A stretch of 64,000 nt of DNA from Anthoceros angustus (taxonomy: Eukaryota; Streptophyta; Anthocerotopsida; Anthocerotales; Anthocerotaceae). The number at the start of each line of letters is the position of its first letter. The first letter of the stretch is position 1. The translations under genes and the position numbers were made by a program. Positions 52,501 to 64,000 of this stretch are shown here, piece by piece. The DNA lies in contig MU008174.1 of NCBI GenBank assembly GCA_010909165.1, positions 248,001 through 312,000 on the forward strand, given 5' to 3'. Under the pieces are notes generated by a model. That model did no database searches. It saw nothing but the letters and a program-made list of their open reading frames with translations, and was not told the DNA's origin.

Positions 52501-55500
52501 CACACGCAAGTTCCCCATCTACCCGTGTGGCTATTCAGGTTCCTCGTGTTGGCTTGCACTTCTCACCTGCCAGATATGAGCGGCTTATGTGCTTGATGAA
52601 AGCAGTGTCAGGAGTTGAGCAGCAAAATGAGCACAACAGCATTGCAGCAGCGTCAGAAGGTGTTGCATCTTGGCATCCAGGGGATCATGCTGGTGAAGTT
52701 CGGGTCCTGCTCTGGGGGGTGAGACTGGCTGAACCATTAGTGGCTAGGTCTGCCTATCGGTAGTGATTTTCAAGTCCCTAATTTGTACTGTCTATTACAG
52801 GGAATAGGCAGTACAGTGGCAGAGTGGCAGTCTCGTTGGGCTGTTCTGGCAGGTCCATATCTTTATATTTTGGAGTCAGATACAGCCCCGACATATCAAA
52901 GGTGTTTCAGGTATTCAACATTGCAACACTCTGATTTGATCCATTCGTGATGCAGTTGAGTGCCTGGTTCTCACAATTAGTTTTTCATGATGTGCATCAC
53001 AGTTTAATGGGCAAACAGGTCATGGAGATCCCACCTGCAGTGATTGGGGGCTCAGATAATGCCATTGCTGTTTGTAGTCGAGGGACTGACCTGCAGAAGG
53101 TACGAGAACACTTGGTCAAATGTGTTTTGGCAGGTTTTTTTGTTTAGGTTGCAGTTTAAGAGTCACTAATACACGTGCAAGTTACATGGCATTTTGCATC
53201 TGTTGTCTTCATGCTTGAGATTGTAGATATTTCTGTGTGGTCGATTAACAGTGAGAAGTGCATTTGAAGGTCGTTGAATCATCGAGCGCTGCAGTCATGC
53301 AACTAAGGACTGAGGACGTAAAATCTGCCTGGCTAAATCATCTTACCCTTGCAACTAACAAAGCTGCTGTAAGTGGTGATAGTATTTGGAGTCAGGCTCC
53401 TGCAGGTGGCAGTTCAATTAAACATGGTTAACAGTGTGCTTATGTGAATTGGTGAATGGAATTGCAGGCATCCACGGCACTGTCATTGCCTACAGCATTG
53501 GGTGGGGAGATGCAAGAATCAAGACTGAAGCCACCTGATCAGCTTAATCTGTTTGTAGCGGGTTCCTTGGATGAGCTACAGCTCTTTATAAGTGGAACGG
53601 TAGGTAATGCTTGGCTAATATGAGGCTGCTGAATACCACCAATATACTTGAGCCTTAATAGTTAGGATGGGACACCTCTCTGCTGCTGCCATACAGGTGT
53701 TATGCTTATTCTTGTACTCTCGTCATGTACATTGTCCTCTCAGACTGCTTACATCAGTCCTGGATCAAGCCCTGAAGAACGTCTCATTGCAGAGGTTCAA
53801 GCTTACGGTGGGAAGGTACTTATAAATTGCCAGCAGAATAGAGCATGTTGGTGATGCTAAGTTGAAAAACAATGCTCTGATTGTTTGACAATTCAGGTAG
53901 ACGTGCTTCAAAGGCAACATGACATGACAGTAAACATCAAGTTGCACTCTCTAAAGATAGAGGATAAGTTACAAGGGCACATTTCTCCTTCCTGTCAGTA
54001 CATTGCTAAGTCAGTACTGTTCTCAAAGACCATGAATGGAGAAGCAGATGACTTCGAGGTATCTCCAATGGAGACAGGGCTACCAAGTCATCTACCTCAC
54101 AGTGCAAGTATGGGTGAAGAGGATGATGAGTATTACCGAGATGCACTGCCAGATTTTGGTGGGACCTCGCCAGACTCTCACTCTTCCACTCCGAGAGCCG
54201 TGTTCTCAAGCTTTGCATCTTCTAAATCCTCAGAGAAACTATCTGTGTTTGATACCACACCTTCTGTAAAGACTTTGCCCTTTTGGAGACTTGAATTTGC
54301 AAGTCTGCTAAAAGCAGAGTCACTGCTGGACCAAACGAAGGAACATAATGATGAAGGTGAAGCGGCTGACTTTGTTCGCATAAAAATTTCTTTCCGGGAA
54401 TCTGCTTCCCCTGAGTATGATGGTACCGATACCCAGGTGAGTCATCTACATGGCGAATGATTTTTGACTATTTTCATGAAGTACTTCATCACTTAGTATT
54501 CTAACAAAATCCTTGGAATTTGAAACCCAGATAAGCATACGTGTTGCAACTTTGGACTTCTTCTGCAACAGGCCAACAATTGTAACCTTGATTGAGTTTG
54601 GGTGTGCTTTAAGTGAAATATTGGCAGACATTGGAGAGCCTGCCCAAGACAGGGATTTGATGTCTGATGGGGAGTCGCATTTAGATACTGCAGAGCCCAA
54701 GGGTCGTGATGTTGTTAAAGGATTGCTGGGTCGTGGCAAATCCCGGGTGGTATTCAGGCTGAAAATGGACATGGAAAGTGCCAGAATTTATCTAAACAAG
54801 GAAGACGGGTCACTTCTTGCTATGCTGGCACAAGAGAAGTTTCAAATGGACTTGAAAGTGAGCCCTTTTGAAGACACTGAGCTTTGTTTCTGATGTTGTA
54901 CTGCCGTTCTCTAAGTTGCCAGCTGTGAAAAACTTGAAGTCACTGGTCGATGTCGGCCCTTTGAAATGTTTGTCAAGACATTCGGAGAATCCTAGTATGC
55001 TGTATGCTATGCGTTGCGAATATGAAGAGTTGCCGTAGGCAGAAATATCTAACTTAGTTTTTCTGGGGCAGGTATATCCAGGCTCGTTCATCATTGCAGG
55101 TACACTAGGGAACTTGCGAGTTTGTGATATGCTTCTAGGTGCAGAGCATCAATGGGGTTGGTTTTGTGACATGCGTGATCCAAATTGTGAGTCTCTTGTA
55201 AAGGTACTCTCTGTACTTTATAGCCGATCTGCTTCTTCTAGCCTCCTCAACATGTGAGTCCATCAGGCAAGTCGCTCATTCATGGTTGCTTGTTTGATCA
55301 TTTCTTGAGCAGCTGGAGTTTCAATCCTTCAACAAGGATGATGATGATTTTGAAGGTTATGATTATAGTCTTTCTGGAAAATTGTCAGCTGTTCGGATTG
55401 TTTTCCTCTACAGGTTCATTCAAGAGGTACAAGTTTTTAAGCTGCTCTGAATTTGTTGGCTTGTTCAGCTCCGCGTATGCAACTGCGTAATGTGTCCTGT

Positions 55501-58500
55501 ATTGGCTTGGCTATCATAATTTGGTTCTGGTTGCAATATTGTGGAGGGGGAACCAATATCTGATTTGCGCTCTGATATGCAGATCACAGAATATTTCATG
55601 GCCCTTGCTATGCCGCAAGTCCAGCAGATGATCATGGTTGTCGATGAAGTTGGGTCTATTGGACGTCTATTTCAGCAATTTGAAATGGATGGTGCCCCAG
55701 CTGTCAAGCTAAATGTTGGGCTTGATACGCCTGTCATTATCATGCCACGGAGCTCTTCAAGCAGAGAGTATGTGGTCTGAGAGTTTTTTGCACTACTACC
55801 AATAAGCCTAATGAAACTTCATTTCTATCAGATCTCTTGTTAACTAAATGGATCATGTTTCTAGATCCTCTGCGAGACGACTCCCAGGTGCCAGTAACTA
55901 TCGTGTATGCAGGTTTATGCAGGTTGACTTGGGACACCTTCAGGTAATTAACGAGTTTGAGTGGTATGGTGGAACGAAAGAGGATCCTTCAGCTGTGCAT
56001 ATGGATGTCCTATACGCCGAGGTGTGCTCTTCTTGCTCTCAGAAAGCTTCTCAATTTGTACCATTATTTGTCAGAACTCTTACCTTGCCATGTGACTAGC
56101 ATTGTCCAAGTGTTTTTAAGTCTCTGACTCCTACCTTGTGATACTGTACTCCAGATGGCTGGTATCAACATGGTAGTGGGCATTGATGGTGTCCCAGGGA
56201 AGGACATGGTTCAAGAGGCTCGTGGCCTTCATGTGAAAGTCAGAAGACCTCTCAGGGACTTGCTTAAAAAAGTGGCTGAGGTACAGGTGGATGTCCAGGT
56301 AAAAGACCTCATTTGCTGTTGGTGAAGCACCTTTAGTCTGTTGTGTGCTCAGATCTTGATTTGAAAGACCATCACAAGTTGAGGAAGGATGATTGACTGT
56401 GGTAAATCTTTGTATCTGGCTCATGCATTTCTGGATTGCCTCTTCTTTATAAAACCTGTGTGGAGGAGTTCATTAGCATAGTGCAAAAGAATGAAAGAAT
56501 GCAGTGGTAACACATGAACTAATCCTTTATTGTTAATGTTAGATTGAGAAGCTATCAGGAATTATGTCCGACAAAGAGTACCTTGTCATTACTGACTGTG
56601 CTGCTACAAATCTAGCTGAGCTGCCTAATCTTCCGCCCAGCTTTCGAGAGGACTCTGGAGGAGTCGACAGAGTCAATGAGGACATTGCTGAATTTCAGAA
56701 GCAGGAATCTGAGGAACCTGATAGTGGCACAAAACTTGAGCAAGCAGCCAGTAGCTGGACTACACTTCGGGTCAATGTGCATGTGCAACATGCGGAGCTA
56801 GAGCTGTACACTGGCCTGGAAAGAGAATCACCATTGGCTCGGTTAGAGGTAAATCTTGTAGATTGTTTTGAGGAGAGTTGGTTGATTTGCATACAATAAC
56901 ATTCTGATATCTTCCTTTTGAAACATCCTGCTGTGTTTGCAGATGCAGGGATTTTGGTTGGGTTATTGTGTTACTTCAATTCAAGAGTTGGATGTTTATG
57001 TTACCCTGCCCAATCTTTCAGTTATTGATCTTCGTCCTGACACCAAGCCAGAGATGCGATTAATGCTGGGTTCTATGACAGAAGTGGAAAGCAGCTACAC
57101 TCCTTCTGAATCAAGCGATGCAGAGCAGGGTTTAGCTGTGAGTTCACCTTCAGAATCCAGTGTTCCTCGCCTTACCATGTTGGTGATGGATATTAGAATA
57201 AAGCAGATGTCTCAGGCAGTCGTTATCCGCGTCCAACGCCCGAGGCTTCTTGTTGTGGTGGACTTTCTACTGGCCGTTGGGCAGTTCTTTGTGCCTTCCC
57301 TTGGTGCTCTCACAGGGCAGGATGAGCTCGCAGCCGACCCTATCCTGGCAGGGAACCATATAAGATTGGAGTCAGCTGTCCATGAGCAAAAACATGGGCT
57401 AGTCTGCTTGTCTTTCGAACAACAGCTTATTGCTGAAGCACATGATATTGACGAGTTTGTTTATGATGGTTGTGGACATTCGCTTTGGCTAAAAGCAAAG
57501 GATCACACCACTGGCGAGTCCCTGAGAGATACAGAACCTTTCATCATTGTTGGATGTGGGAAAAAGTTGCGGTTCAGGAACGTTGTTATTAAGGTTGGTG
57601 ATTTCAAGGTTGTACGCAGTTAGTTGGCAATCAGACTTTTTATTCTAATTGGATGCATGAATCAGACATATGAACACACTTTGATGTGGATTTTGCATGC
57701 AGAATGCTCATTTTTTGCCCGAGGTCGTCCATCTTAGCACTGACAGCAGCTACTCCGTGTTACCGGAGGACGCTGTTGTGCTGGAAGGGTTCAGTGCTGA
57801 AACTGACAGCTTGGAGCTAATTCAAAAGGATTCCATTGGGGATGGACAAAAACCTGAACCAGCAGATGCAATCGACTTTGTTTTAGATGTACAGGTTCGT
57901 TGAGAATTATCCTCGAGTTGCCTCACCATTCATGGCACATTGTTTCGTGTGTGTGGGTGCAACTACATCACTACGAATTTCTTAGGCCTACTGCAGATCT
58001 CTTGAAACTGTAGATCTTCTTGATCCAAAGCCTTCTTGTCACCTGCTTCTATTGTGCTTAACTATGGTGCAGGCCATAGCTCCTGAGCTGACTTTCTACG
58101 ATAGCACAAAATGGCCAACTGGCGATCTGACCAGAAGGGAGAAGCTGCTCAGGGCAAAGATGGACGTGAATTTTATGTAGGTGGTTTTGGGATTTCTATG
58201 AAATGCCTCAGTTTCATTTGCAAAATGTTGAATCAATTTCTGGGATGTGCTGTGTCACTACTCTTCTCCGCAACAGGTTTGCTTCCAAGGGGAAGGACCA
58301 GTGGATCAGGGGCATTGTGAAGGGACTTAGTTTCGAGGGGGGTTCAGGCCTAGTGGTGGTTGAGCCCCTGGATGTGCAAGCCGAATATTCATATGTTCAA
58401 GAACGAACATTCATTTCAGCGTTTGCCTCAGACATATCGATGCGCCTTTCCTTCAATGTCATGCGTCTCATCCTACGATTCCAAGAGGATGCAATACTGA

Positions 58501-61500
58501 GGTTCAATTTTGGAGGCGACCATGTAGTTTCACGCTGTACACACTTTGACAGAATTTGGGTGAATTCATCAGGTCAGCTCATGGCGCTTAGATATGTTAG
58601 TTCGCGTCATATTTCGGAAATTATGTGTTATGCATGCTTTATGGTTGAAGCTCAAGCTGTTGCTGTGTGCAGGGAGCAACCCGGGACAACAGGTTGCAAT
58701 TTGGCGACCTAGATCACCTCAAGGATATGTGATATTGAGTGACTGTGCAACATCTGGGTAAGCTTGTCATTTGTGTTGCCAGGAAATTCATACTTGTGTG
58801 GATAGTCTAGACTTGTTGAGCAGTAGCTAAGGATGTTGGGATGACCATGTTCAGAGTGGCACCGCCATCACAGGCAGTCATGGCGTTAAGCAACAAATAT
58901 GGTCGTGTTAAAAAGCCTGTTCAGTTTGAGCTCATCTGGTCATCCCACGAAGGTTGTATGAAAAGTGGGGATCGGACAAGTAATCAGGAGGACAGTGATG
59001 TATGCTGCATATGGCTACCTGTGGCACCACCTGGCTATGTGGCCCTTGGCTGTGTGGCAGAGAGGGGAAACTCACCTCCATCAAGCAATGTTGTTCACTG
59101 TGTACATAAGGATCTGGTTACTTCAGCTTCAATCAGTGACTGCATCTTCTATATCTCTCCAGATGATAGGTCTGTGTTATATTCTCTTAGCTGTGCTATG
59201 TGCTCTAACAGAATTTGAACAACATCTGACATCAGTTTTTTCCATCAGAACCCAGAAGGATGGGAGCAGCATTTGGAGAATAGAGAATGCTGCAGGATCA
59301 TTCTTTGCCCACCATTCCATAGAGCCCCCTCCAAAGTTTTCCATGTGTGATTTGCGGGAGGTGCTCCGCCAGAGCACTTCTACAGCTTCTCATGAGACAG
59401 AGAAGGTGGGAGCAGATATAGCACAGGTGCCAAGTCATTCGAGAAGAGGATTGGATCGGAAACCCAGTGTGTCGAGGTCTGAAAGCATTGGAGCTTCACC
59501 TTCAGTTACTGGGAAGGTTTACGTGACAACTCCACAATTAGAGCGTGTCTGGTGGAACAAAGGAACGGATACAGGTCACATGGCTTCAATTTGGCGTCCA
59601 ATAGCACCTCCGGGTTACTCCATTGTTGGCGATTGCATTGTTGCTGGGCAAGTATAAATTCACATGTTTCTTTTTCAGTTTCGTGCAGACTTTCTAGGGT
59701 AGCCTTGCTGCATTGTTGATCAAAACTTCTTGCAGCGTTCTGAGATTCTTCTTTGCTGCAGGCTAGAGCCACCGGGCTTTGGTATTGTCGTGAGGGATGA
59801 CCCAGACCTTTTTGCCAAGCCTGTTAGATTTATGCCTCGCATGCACGCTCATGGCAAGGGAATGGAAGACGCTTTTATGTGGTTTCCTGTGTCTCCTCCA
59901 GGTTATGTTTCATTGGGCTGTGTAACCACAAAAACCTTGGAAAAACCACCTCTAGACTGTGTTCGTTGCGTTCGTATGAATCTAGTCAATCAGGCTAACT
60001 TGTCTGCTCGAGCCCTTTTTCAAATGCAAGAAAATCGAGCTGGTTACAGCTGCAGCTTGTGGGCAGTCCAAAACCAGGCAAGGGATCAGCTCTCTTAATT
60101 GTGGTAGCTTGTGTTGAGGGCATGTTGCATCCTCTACAGCCAGGTTGACAAGTAAACTGGTCTCTCATGTGAATCAGGCCAACACCTTTATCGCCAGGCC
60201 AGACCTAAAAAAGCCCCCTGAACGGATGGCTTATGCACTTGCTGAGACAGGGAAGCGGAAATTGCGAGACAACATCAGTGCGGAAATCAAAATCGGCCGC
60301 CTCTCAACAACAATATTCAATGATTTGAGTGGCTTGGTATGTTTCGTATTTATGTTAGTTTCCAGTGTGTTTGATGGCAAGAATTATTCTCAGGGATAAA
60401 TAGAGTTCTAACATCCATGCATTTTGAAGATGACACCATTGGTGAATACGACGACAACAAGCACCACGCTTGCAGCTAATGGACGAGCAGAGGCCTTGAA
60501 CGCAGTGGTCATCAGCACATTTGCTGCATCAACTTTCAACACTCAGCTTGAAGCTTGGGAACCTCTGATCGAACCATTTGAGGGTATCTTTAAGTACGTT
60601 GTACAATCTTTTTGACGAAGGTGCTTGGGTTTGCATAAGAAATTGCGTCCCCTCAACATTGATATCTAGTGTTGGCATGCCCGTTGCTGTCAAAAACTAG
60701 ATTGTCATGATGTCTCTGTCATGCTCAGATATGAATCTTATGATGCTGAATCTGAGGCCATCAAGTCAGGAAAGCGCATTCGGATCACGGCAACGAGTGT
60801 AGTTAATCTGGATGTGACCTCAGCAGGCTTAGACACTTGGATAGGGTCGCTTTCAGCATGGCGGAAGCAGGCTGCCCTTGAGCAGCAAGCACGACGAGCG
60901 GCTGAGCTGGTATTGGTCTTGCTTGATGTAAACTATTAGGGCTGGTGGATTGATCACAAGCTCCTTGTTCCAAAGAGGTGCAAACTGTAATGACATGTCC
61001 TAACTGATTGCAGGAAGAGAATGATTACAAGGATGATCTTGGCCTAGTTGTCAGCTCTGCACTCAGAGACGATGACTATGAAAAGCTGGTAGTTGAGAAT
61101 AAGCTTGGGTGCGAGCTTTTCCTCAAGACATCTATCGACAAATTTGAGGCAATTGAGCTATTAAGTGATGGGAAAAGCAGTGTGGTGCGAATGCCTCCAC
61201 TTCGATTTCCTGACAAGGTTATAAGCGTCGATGAATCAAGACCGGCTCGACAATTTGTAGCAGTTCACGTGTCTGAAGTCAGAGTGAGTACCTGTGCAGT
61301 TTGTAAAGAAATTACACAGTATTATGTTCTGGGCTTTTAAGTGTAGAACATAACGTTGTAGATCGTCACATTTTTTATGTTTAATGACTCTGTTCAGGAC
61401 CTCCCGATACGGGATGATGGAAATGGTCAAGATTATCTTTGTGCACTCAGGTTGGCTGTCAGAAAGCAGGGTTCAGAGCAACAGAAAGCACTTCCTCAAA

Positions 61501-64000
61501 GTGCAAGGTCCCGCTGTGTGAAGCCTTTTAGTCTTACGCAAGGCCCAGCATCGCTTCTTGCCACTGCTAAGTGGAATGAAGTGTTTATTTTTGAGGTACC
61601 AAGTCAGGTAAGGTCACTTTGAAGGTTGTGTTCTGGGTAGTAAAATGTCTTATGCTTGCCGGCTAAAATCGTCTGCCCAATTTTCCTGAAAATTCTGGGT
61701 AGTAAAATGTCTTATGCTTGCCGGCTAAAATCGTCTGCCCAATTTTCCTGAAAAACTATCTATTGCAACCTACAGGGTTCAGCAAATCTTGAGGTTGTGG
61801 TGACTAACCAGGCAGCAAGGGCTGGGAAAGGTCTGCTCACGTAATTGCTGATGGTGGCGTTTCTTGTTCATTGGTTCTGAAAGTCACTCGACCTTGCCAC
61901 TAGTATGATTTTGCCCTTGCTCTTACAGGAGAAGCAGTGGGAGTCATCTCTTTGCCAGTGCAAGAGGAAGAGGGTGCCCGTCTTGGACCTCGATCCTCAC
62001 TCTGGAACATAGTAAGGCATGCTGCAAAACAGGGCTCCCCATCTCGCTGGCCTTCTGCTGTGACAACAACGTTCAATTTGGTGCCTCCTAAGACAGTAAG
62101 TGCCTACTCTTTTGTGTCCTGAAAACGTCTCTAATCTTTCAGGTCAGTATTGTGTGGCATTTCTTAGCTGGTCTCGTGAGCATGTAGTTGTAAAGCTGAT
62201 GTAACTGATCCATAGCTTTTTCCTTTTGCCGCTTCTTATGAACTCAGGGAAATGACTCAGTGGAGACCTACTGTGGAGGAGTGATAGTAGTGAGCAAGTA
62301 CTTCTTCAGATCAAAATCAGACTGGCGGCCTCATGGAAATGGCAATGACGAAGAGTTTTTGGGTACAGATGTCGGGTTGCTGTTTGCAGTGGATCGTGAT
62401 GGCCCTTGGACAAGTATGCGATCGATTCTCCCTCTTGGGACTATTCCCAAGCAAGTAAGAGAACAGCAATTGGCGGTTGAAGTAATTACAGCACATGGGC
62501 ACAAGCAAGTCAATTTCCGAAGCCTTGTAACTGTTCTGAACAACACAGACACGTCCTTGGCAGTTGCAGTCTGCCCCCTGTCCCGTCTAAATAGTCCAGA
62601 TGGACTTACCAATGCTTCAGTAAGTGAGTCAGACATATATACTGAGGAGATATTTGAAAATCAGCGATATCAGCCTCTCCTGGGAGGGTGGGGTAACAGA
62701 TGGCCTGGACATTTCCTTCCCACTGATCCATATCATTGGAGCAACCGTGATTGCTCCAAGTCTAGTCAGGTGACCTGCTGTTCATATCCCTGTGAAGTTT
62801 TTCTTTGTTTCGTCTGGGAGTACTCCTCTATGCTAACTTGGCCATGGATGTCCCAGGATTCCCCTAATATTCAACTGCCACCAGGGTGGACCTGGAATTC
62901 AGACTGGCTCATAGACAAGTCTGGGCATGTTGACAGTGAAGGTTGGGCGTATGGAGAAAATTTTCAGAGCTTGCGATGGCCACCTGCATCCTCAAAGTGC
63001 AGTAAAAAGTCCACATTTGATTTTGTCCGTAGACGTCGGCTTTACAGGATTAGACAGAGGACTAGTCCTGTTTGTGGCCGACAAATTGTGGGAGTTGTGG
63101 AGCCTGGCTTATCAATACCAATACCCTGGGGCTGTATGGGTGCGAAGACAGACTTGTGTGTTCAAGTACGACCTCAATTGGATTGTAATTGGGGCCGAAC
63201 TGTGGGGAATGGGGGTTCCAATGCAGCATCCAGCGGCCCATCAAGCCAAGATTCTTGGTCTTCTGGAAGCTTGAAGTCACCTTCGAAACGCGGTGTTTCA
63301 GCTTCAGCATTTGCTCTTACCCAGTTAGCAAAAACTGAAGAGCTACTTTTTTGTCCTGGTCTTCAGAAGGGCCACAGCTGGTTGGCGATGGATGCAGATG
63401 CAATTGTCATCTATGATGACTTGAATATTCCACTGTATGACTGGAAATTGACAGTTAATGCTCCCCTGAAATTAGAAAATCGGTTACCGTGTACAGCTGA
63501 TTTTGTTGTCTGGGAGAAGCCTGCCAATGCACCTGCTATTCAACGGCAGCATGGTGTGGTGGGTTCAGGAGGTAGTGTATATGTGTACAGTGTAGATGTT
63601 CGAAGACCAATCTACCTGACTTGGCGCGCGCAAGGGGGCTGGAGACCTGAAAAGGTTTGTTCGATTTTCACTCAAGGGCATGTGGTTTCTTTGGCACAGG
63701 GTGGGTCCTGAAGTGGTGGCTTTTTGCGGTGCAGGATACGGTCTTGATCTCTGACCCGATGGCTGATGATCTTCCCTCTGGCTTCTGGATGGTGCACCAG
63801 AGAAGTGAGAGGTAAGCATTCATTCATTTCAAAGTGACAGAAATAGAGACCTGTTGGTGGATATCTGGATGGATGTTGCAACTTTTAAGGGTTCACTGCT
63901 GATAAGGCTAGCATCATCGCCACTAAAACAATGGTCTTCCAGGAAGCTACGCGTGAGTGTGGAACATGATTTTGGTGCAACAAAACTGGCAGCAAAGATA
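47930..64000 (+). CDS. VPS13: VPS13-family bridge-type lipid transfer protein, many exons, runs off right edge
   Basis: Large protein that moves phospholipids between membranes at contact sites. The start is a 15-nt coding exon 47930-47944 (MFEAH). Exons follow at 48235-48316 (VLNLLKKYLGEYVRGLSIEA), 48409-48512 (GDVVLKDLQLKAEALNALKL), 48617-48712, 48835-48882, and from 48994 and about 49170 onward; all inspected junctions are GT-AG with introns mostly 60-200 bp. Order of parts: chorein N-terminal groove, WWLYGCQAVLQQ helix region (50.1 kb), KEAARERERLKKSTWWSLGW (50.7 kb), PH domain (52.8-53.4 kb), repeated VPS62/DUF946 units (58.6-60.0 kb), a C2-like section (61.0-62.1 kb), and the VAB/SHR-binding domain from 62248. 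PH plus DUF946 plus VAB matches the plant VPS13M-type layout. No in-frame break seen in the exons checked. The C-terminal part lies beyond the window. Confidence 0.93.
52801..53390 (+). other. VPS13 PH domain region
   Basis: Exons read GIGSTVAEWQSRWAVLAGPY then LYILESDTAPTYQRCF, VMEIPPAVIGGSDNAIAVCS, and VVESSSAAVMQLRTEDVKSA followed by WLNHLTLAT. This is the strand-strand-strand-helix plan of a PH domain with the C-terminal helix tryptophan in place. A PH domain inside VPS13 is characteristic of one plant branch of the family. Confidence 0.75.
58560..60010 (+). other. VPS13 VPS62/DUF946 beta-prism units
   Basis: Repeated phrases of the DUF946 type: VAIWRPRSPQGYVILSDCAT, ICIWLPVAPPGYVALGCVAE, MASIWRPIAPPGYSIVGDCI, and AFMWFPVSPPGYVSLGCVTT. 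Each W.P..PPGY..(L/V)G.(C/V) is one half-unit, so four half-units or two full domains are present, separated by a Ser-rich linker at about 59400-59520. Confidence 0.8.
61631..61754 (+). repeat. Perfect 62-bp tandem duplication in a VPS13 intron
   Basis: Two adjacent copies, 61631-61692 and 61693-61754, each starting TTCTGGGTAGTAAAATGTC and ending TTTTCCTGAAAA, with no mismatch that I can see. They lie inside the intron between the exon ending FEVPSQ (61608) and the one starting GSANLEVVV (about 61777). Confidence 0.95.
62248..64000 (+). other. VPS13 VAB (SHR-binding) domain, N-terminal part
   Basis: From GNDSVETYCGGVIVVSKYFF onward: SILPLGTIPKQVREQQLAVE, SLVTVLNNTDTSLAVAVCPL, and GGWGNRWPGHFLPTDPYHWS, then after an intron at about 62770-62860 PPGWTWNSDWLIDKSGHVDS and EGWAYGENFQSLRWPP. 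The intron at 62770 is a multiple of three and free of stops, so unspliced RNA would still translate. Further exons cover NRLPCTADFVVWEK and SVDVRRPIYLTWRAQGGWRP. The domain continues past the edge. Confidence 0.8.

Overview
This is a nuclear genome window from a land plant. The evidence is a plastid-targeted monofunctional aspartate kinase, a plant-type TOM40, a plant-architecture VPS13 with VPS62/DUF946 modules, and four PLS-class pentatricopeptide repeat (PPR) genes of the kind that serve organellar RNA editing. Introns in TOM40, VPS13 and ALKBH2 are short (mostly about 60-200 bp, spliced GT-AG). The PPR genes, aspartate kinase and a HIRIP3-like gene are each a single exon. A PPR family amplified as intronless, highly repetitive genes suggests a seedless plant (lycophyte or bryophyte), but the sequence alone does not settle the lineage.

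Layout. 0.3-1.4 kb (-): ALKBH2 DNA dealkylase. 2.2-2.4 kb (+): broken arginine decarboxylase C-terminus. 2.8-6.2 kb (-): chimeric, frameshifted PPR pseudogene. 6.85-9.47 kb (-): intact PPR-E+ gene. 11-20 kb: repeat-rich block with a transposon-like relic, an orphan RPA1-C-like zinc-ribbon/OB-fold reading frame, a MULE-type transposase relic, two LINE relics and minisatellites. 22.3-24.0 kb (-): aspartate kinase. 25.1-27.4 kb (-): TOM40 in 11 coding exons. 27.7-31.8 kb: AT-rich gap with a roughly 700-bp foldback element and short tandem repeats. 31.8-33.4 kb (+): HIRIP3/CHZ-type histone chaperone. 34.2-36.3 kb (-) and 36.6-39.1 kb (+): two PPR genes head to head. 39.9-42.07 kb: a tandem duplication of about 1.1 kb, each copy carrying a LINE tail. 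42.07-43.75 kb (+): LINE reverse transcriptase relic. 43.75-46.7 kb (-): CACTA (En/Spm) TNP2-like relic. 47.93 kb to the right edge (+): VPS13, continuing past the window.

The genes do not form one pathway. Housekeeping genes (DNA repair, lysine/threonine biosynthesis, mitochondrial import, histone handling, lipid transport) sit among mobile-element debris. Three of the four PPR genes belong to one family sharing the WWTDM end motif, and their near-identical internal modules appear to have been shuffled by unequal exchange. I found no clearly new functional system. The best leads are the PPR module shuffling, the tandem duplication whose two halves differ greatly in divergence, the in-frame amber codon shared by two LINE copies, the orphan RPA-like frame and the long foldback. 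Several listed start codons were chosen as the first real ATG rather than the longest open frame.
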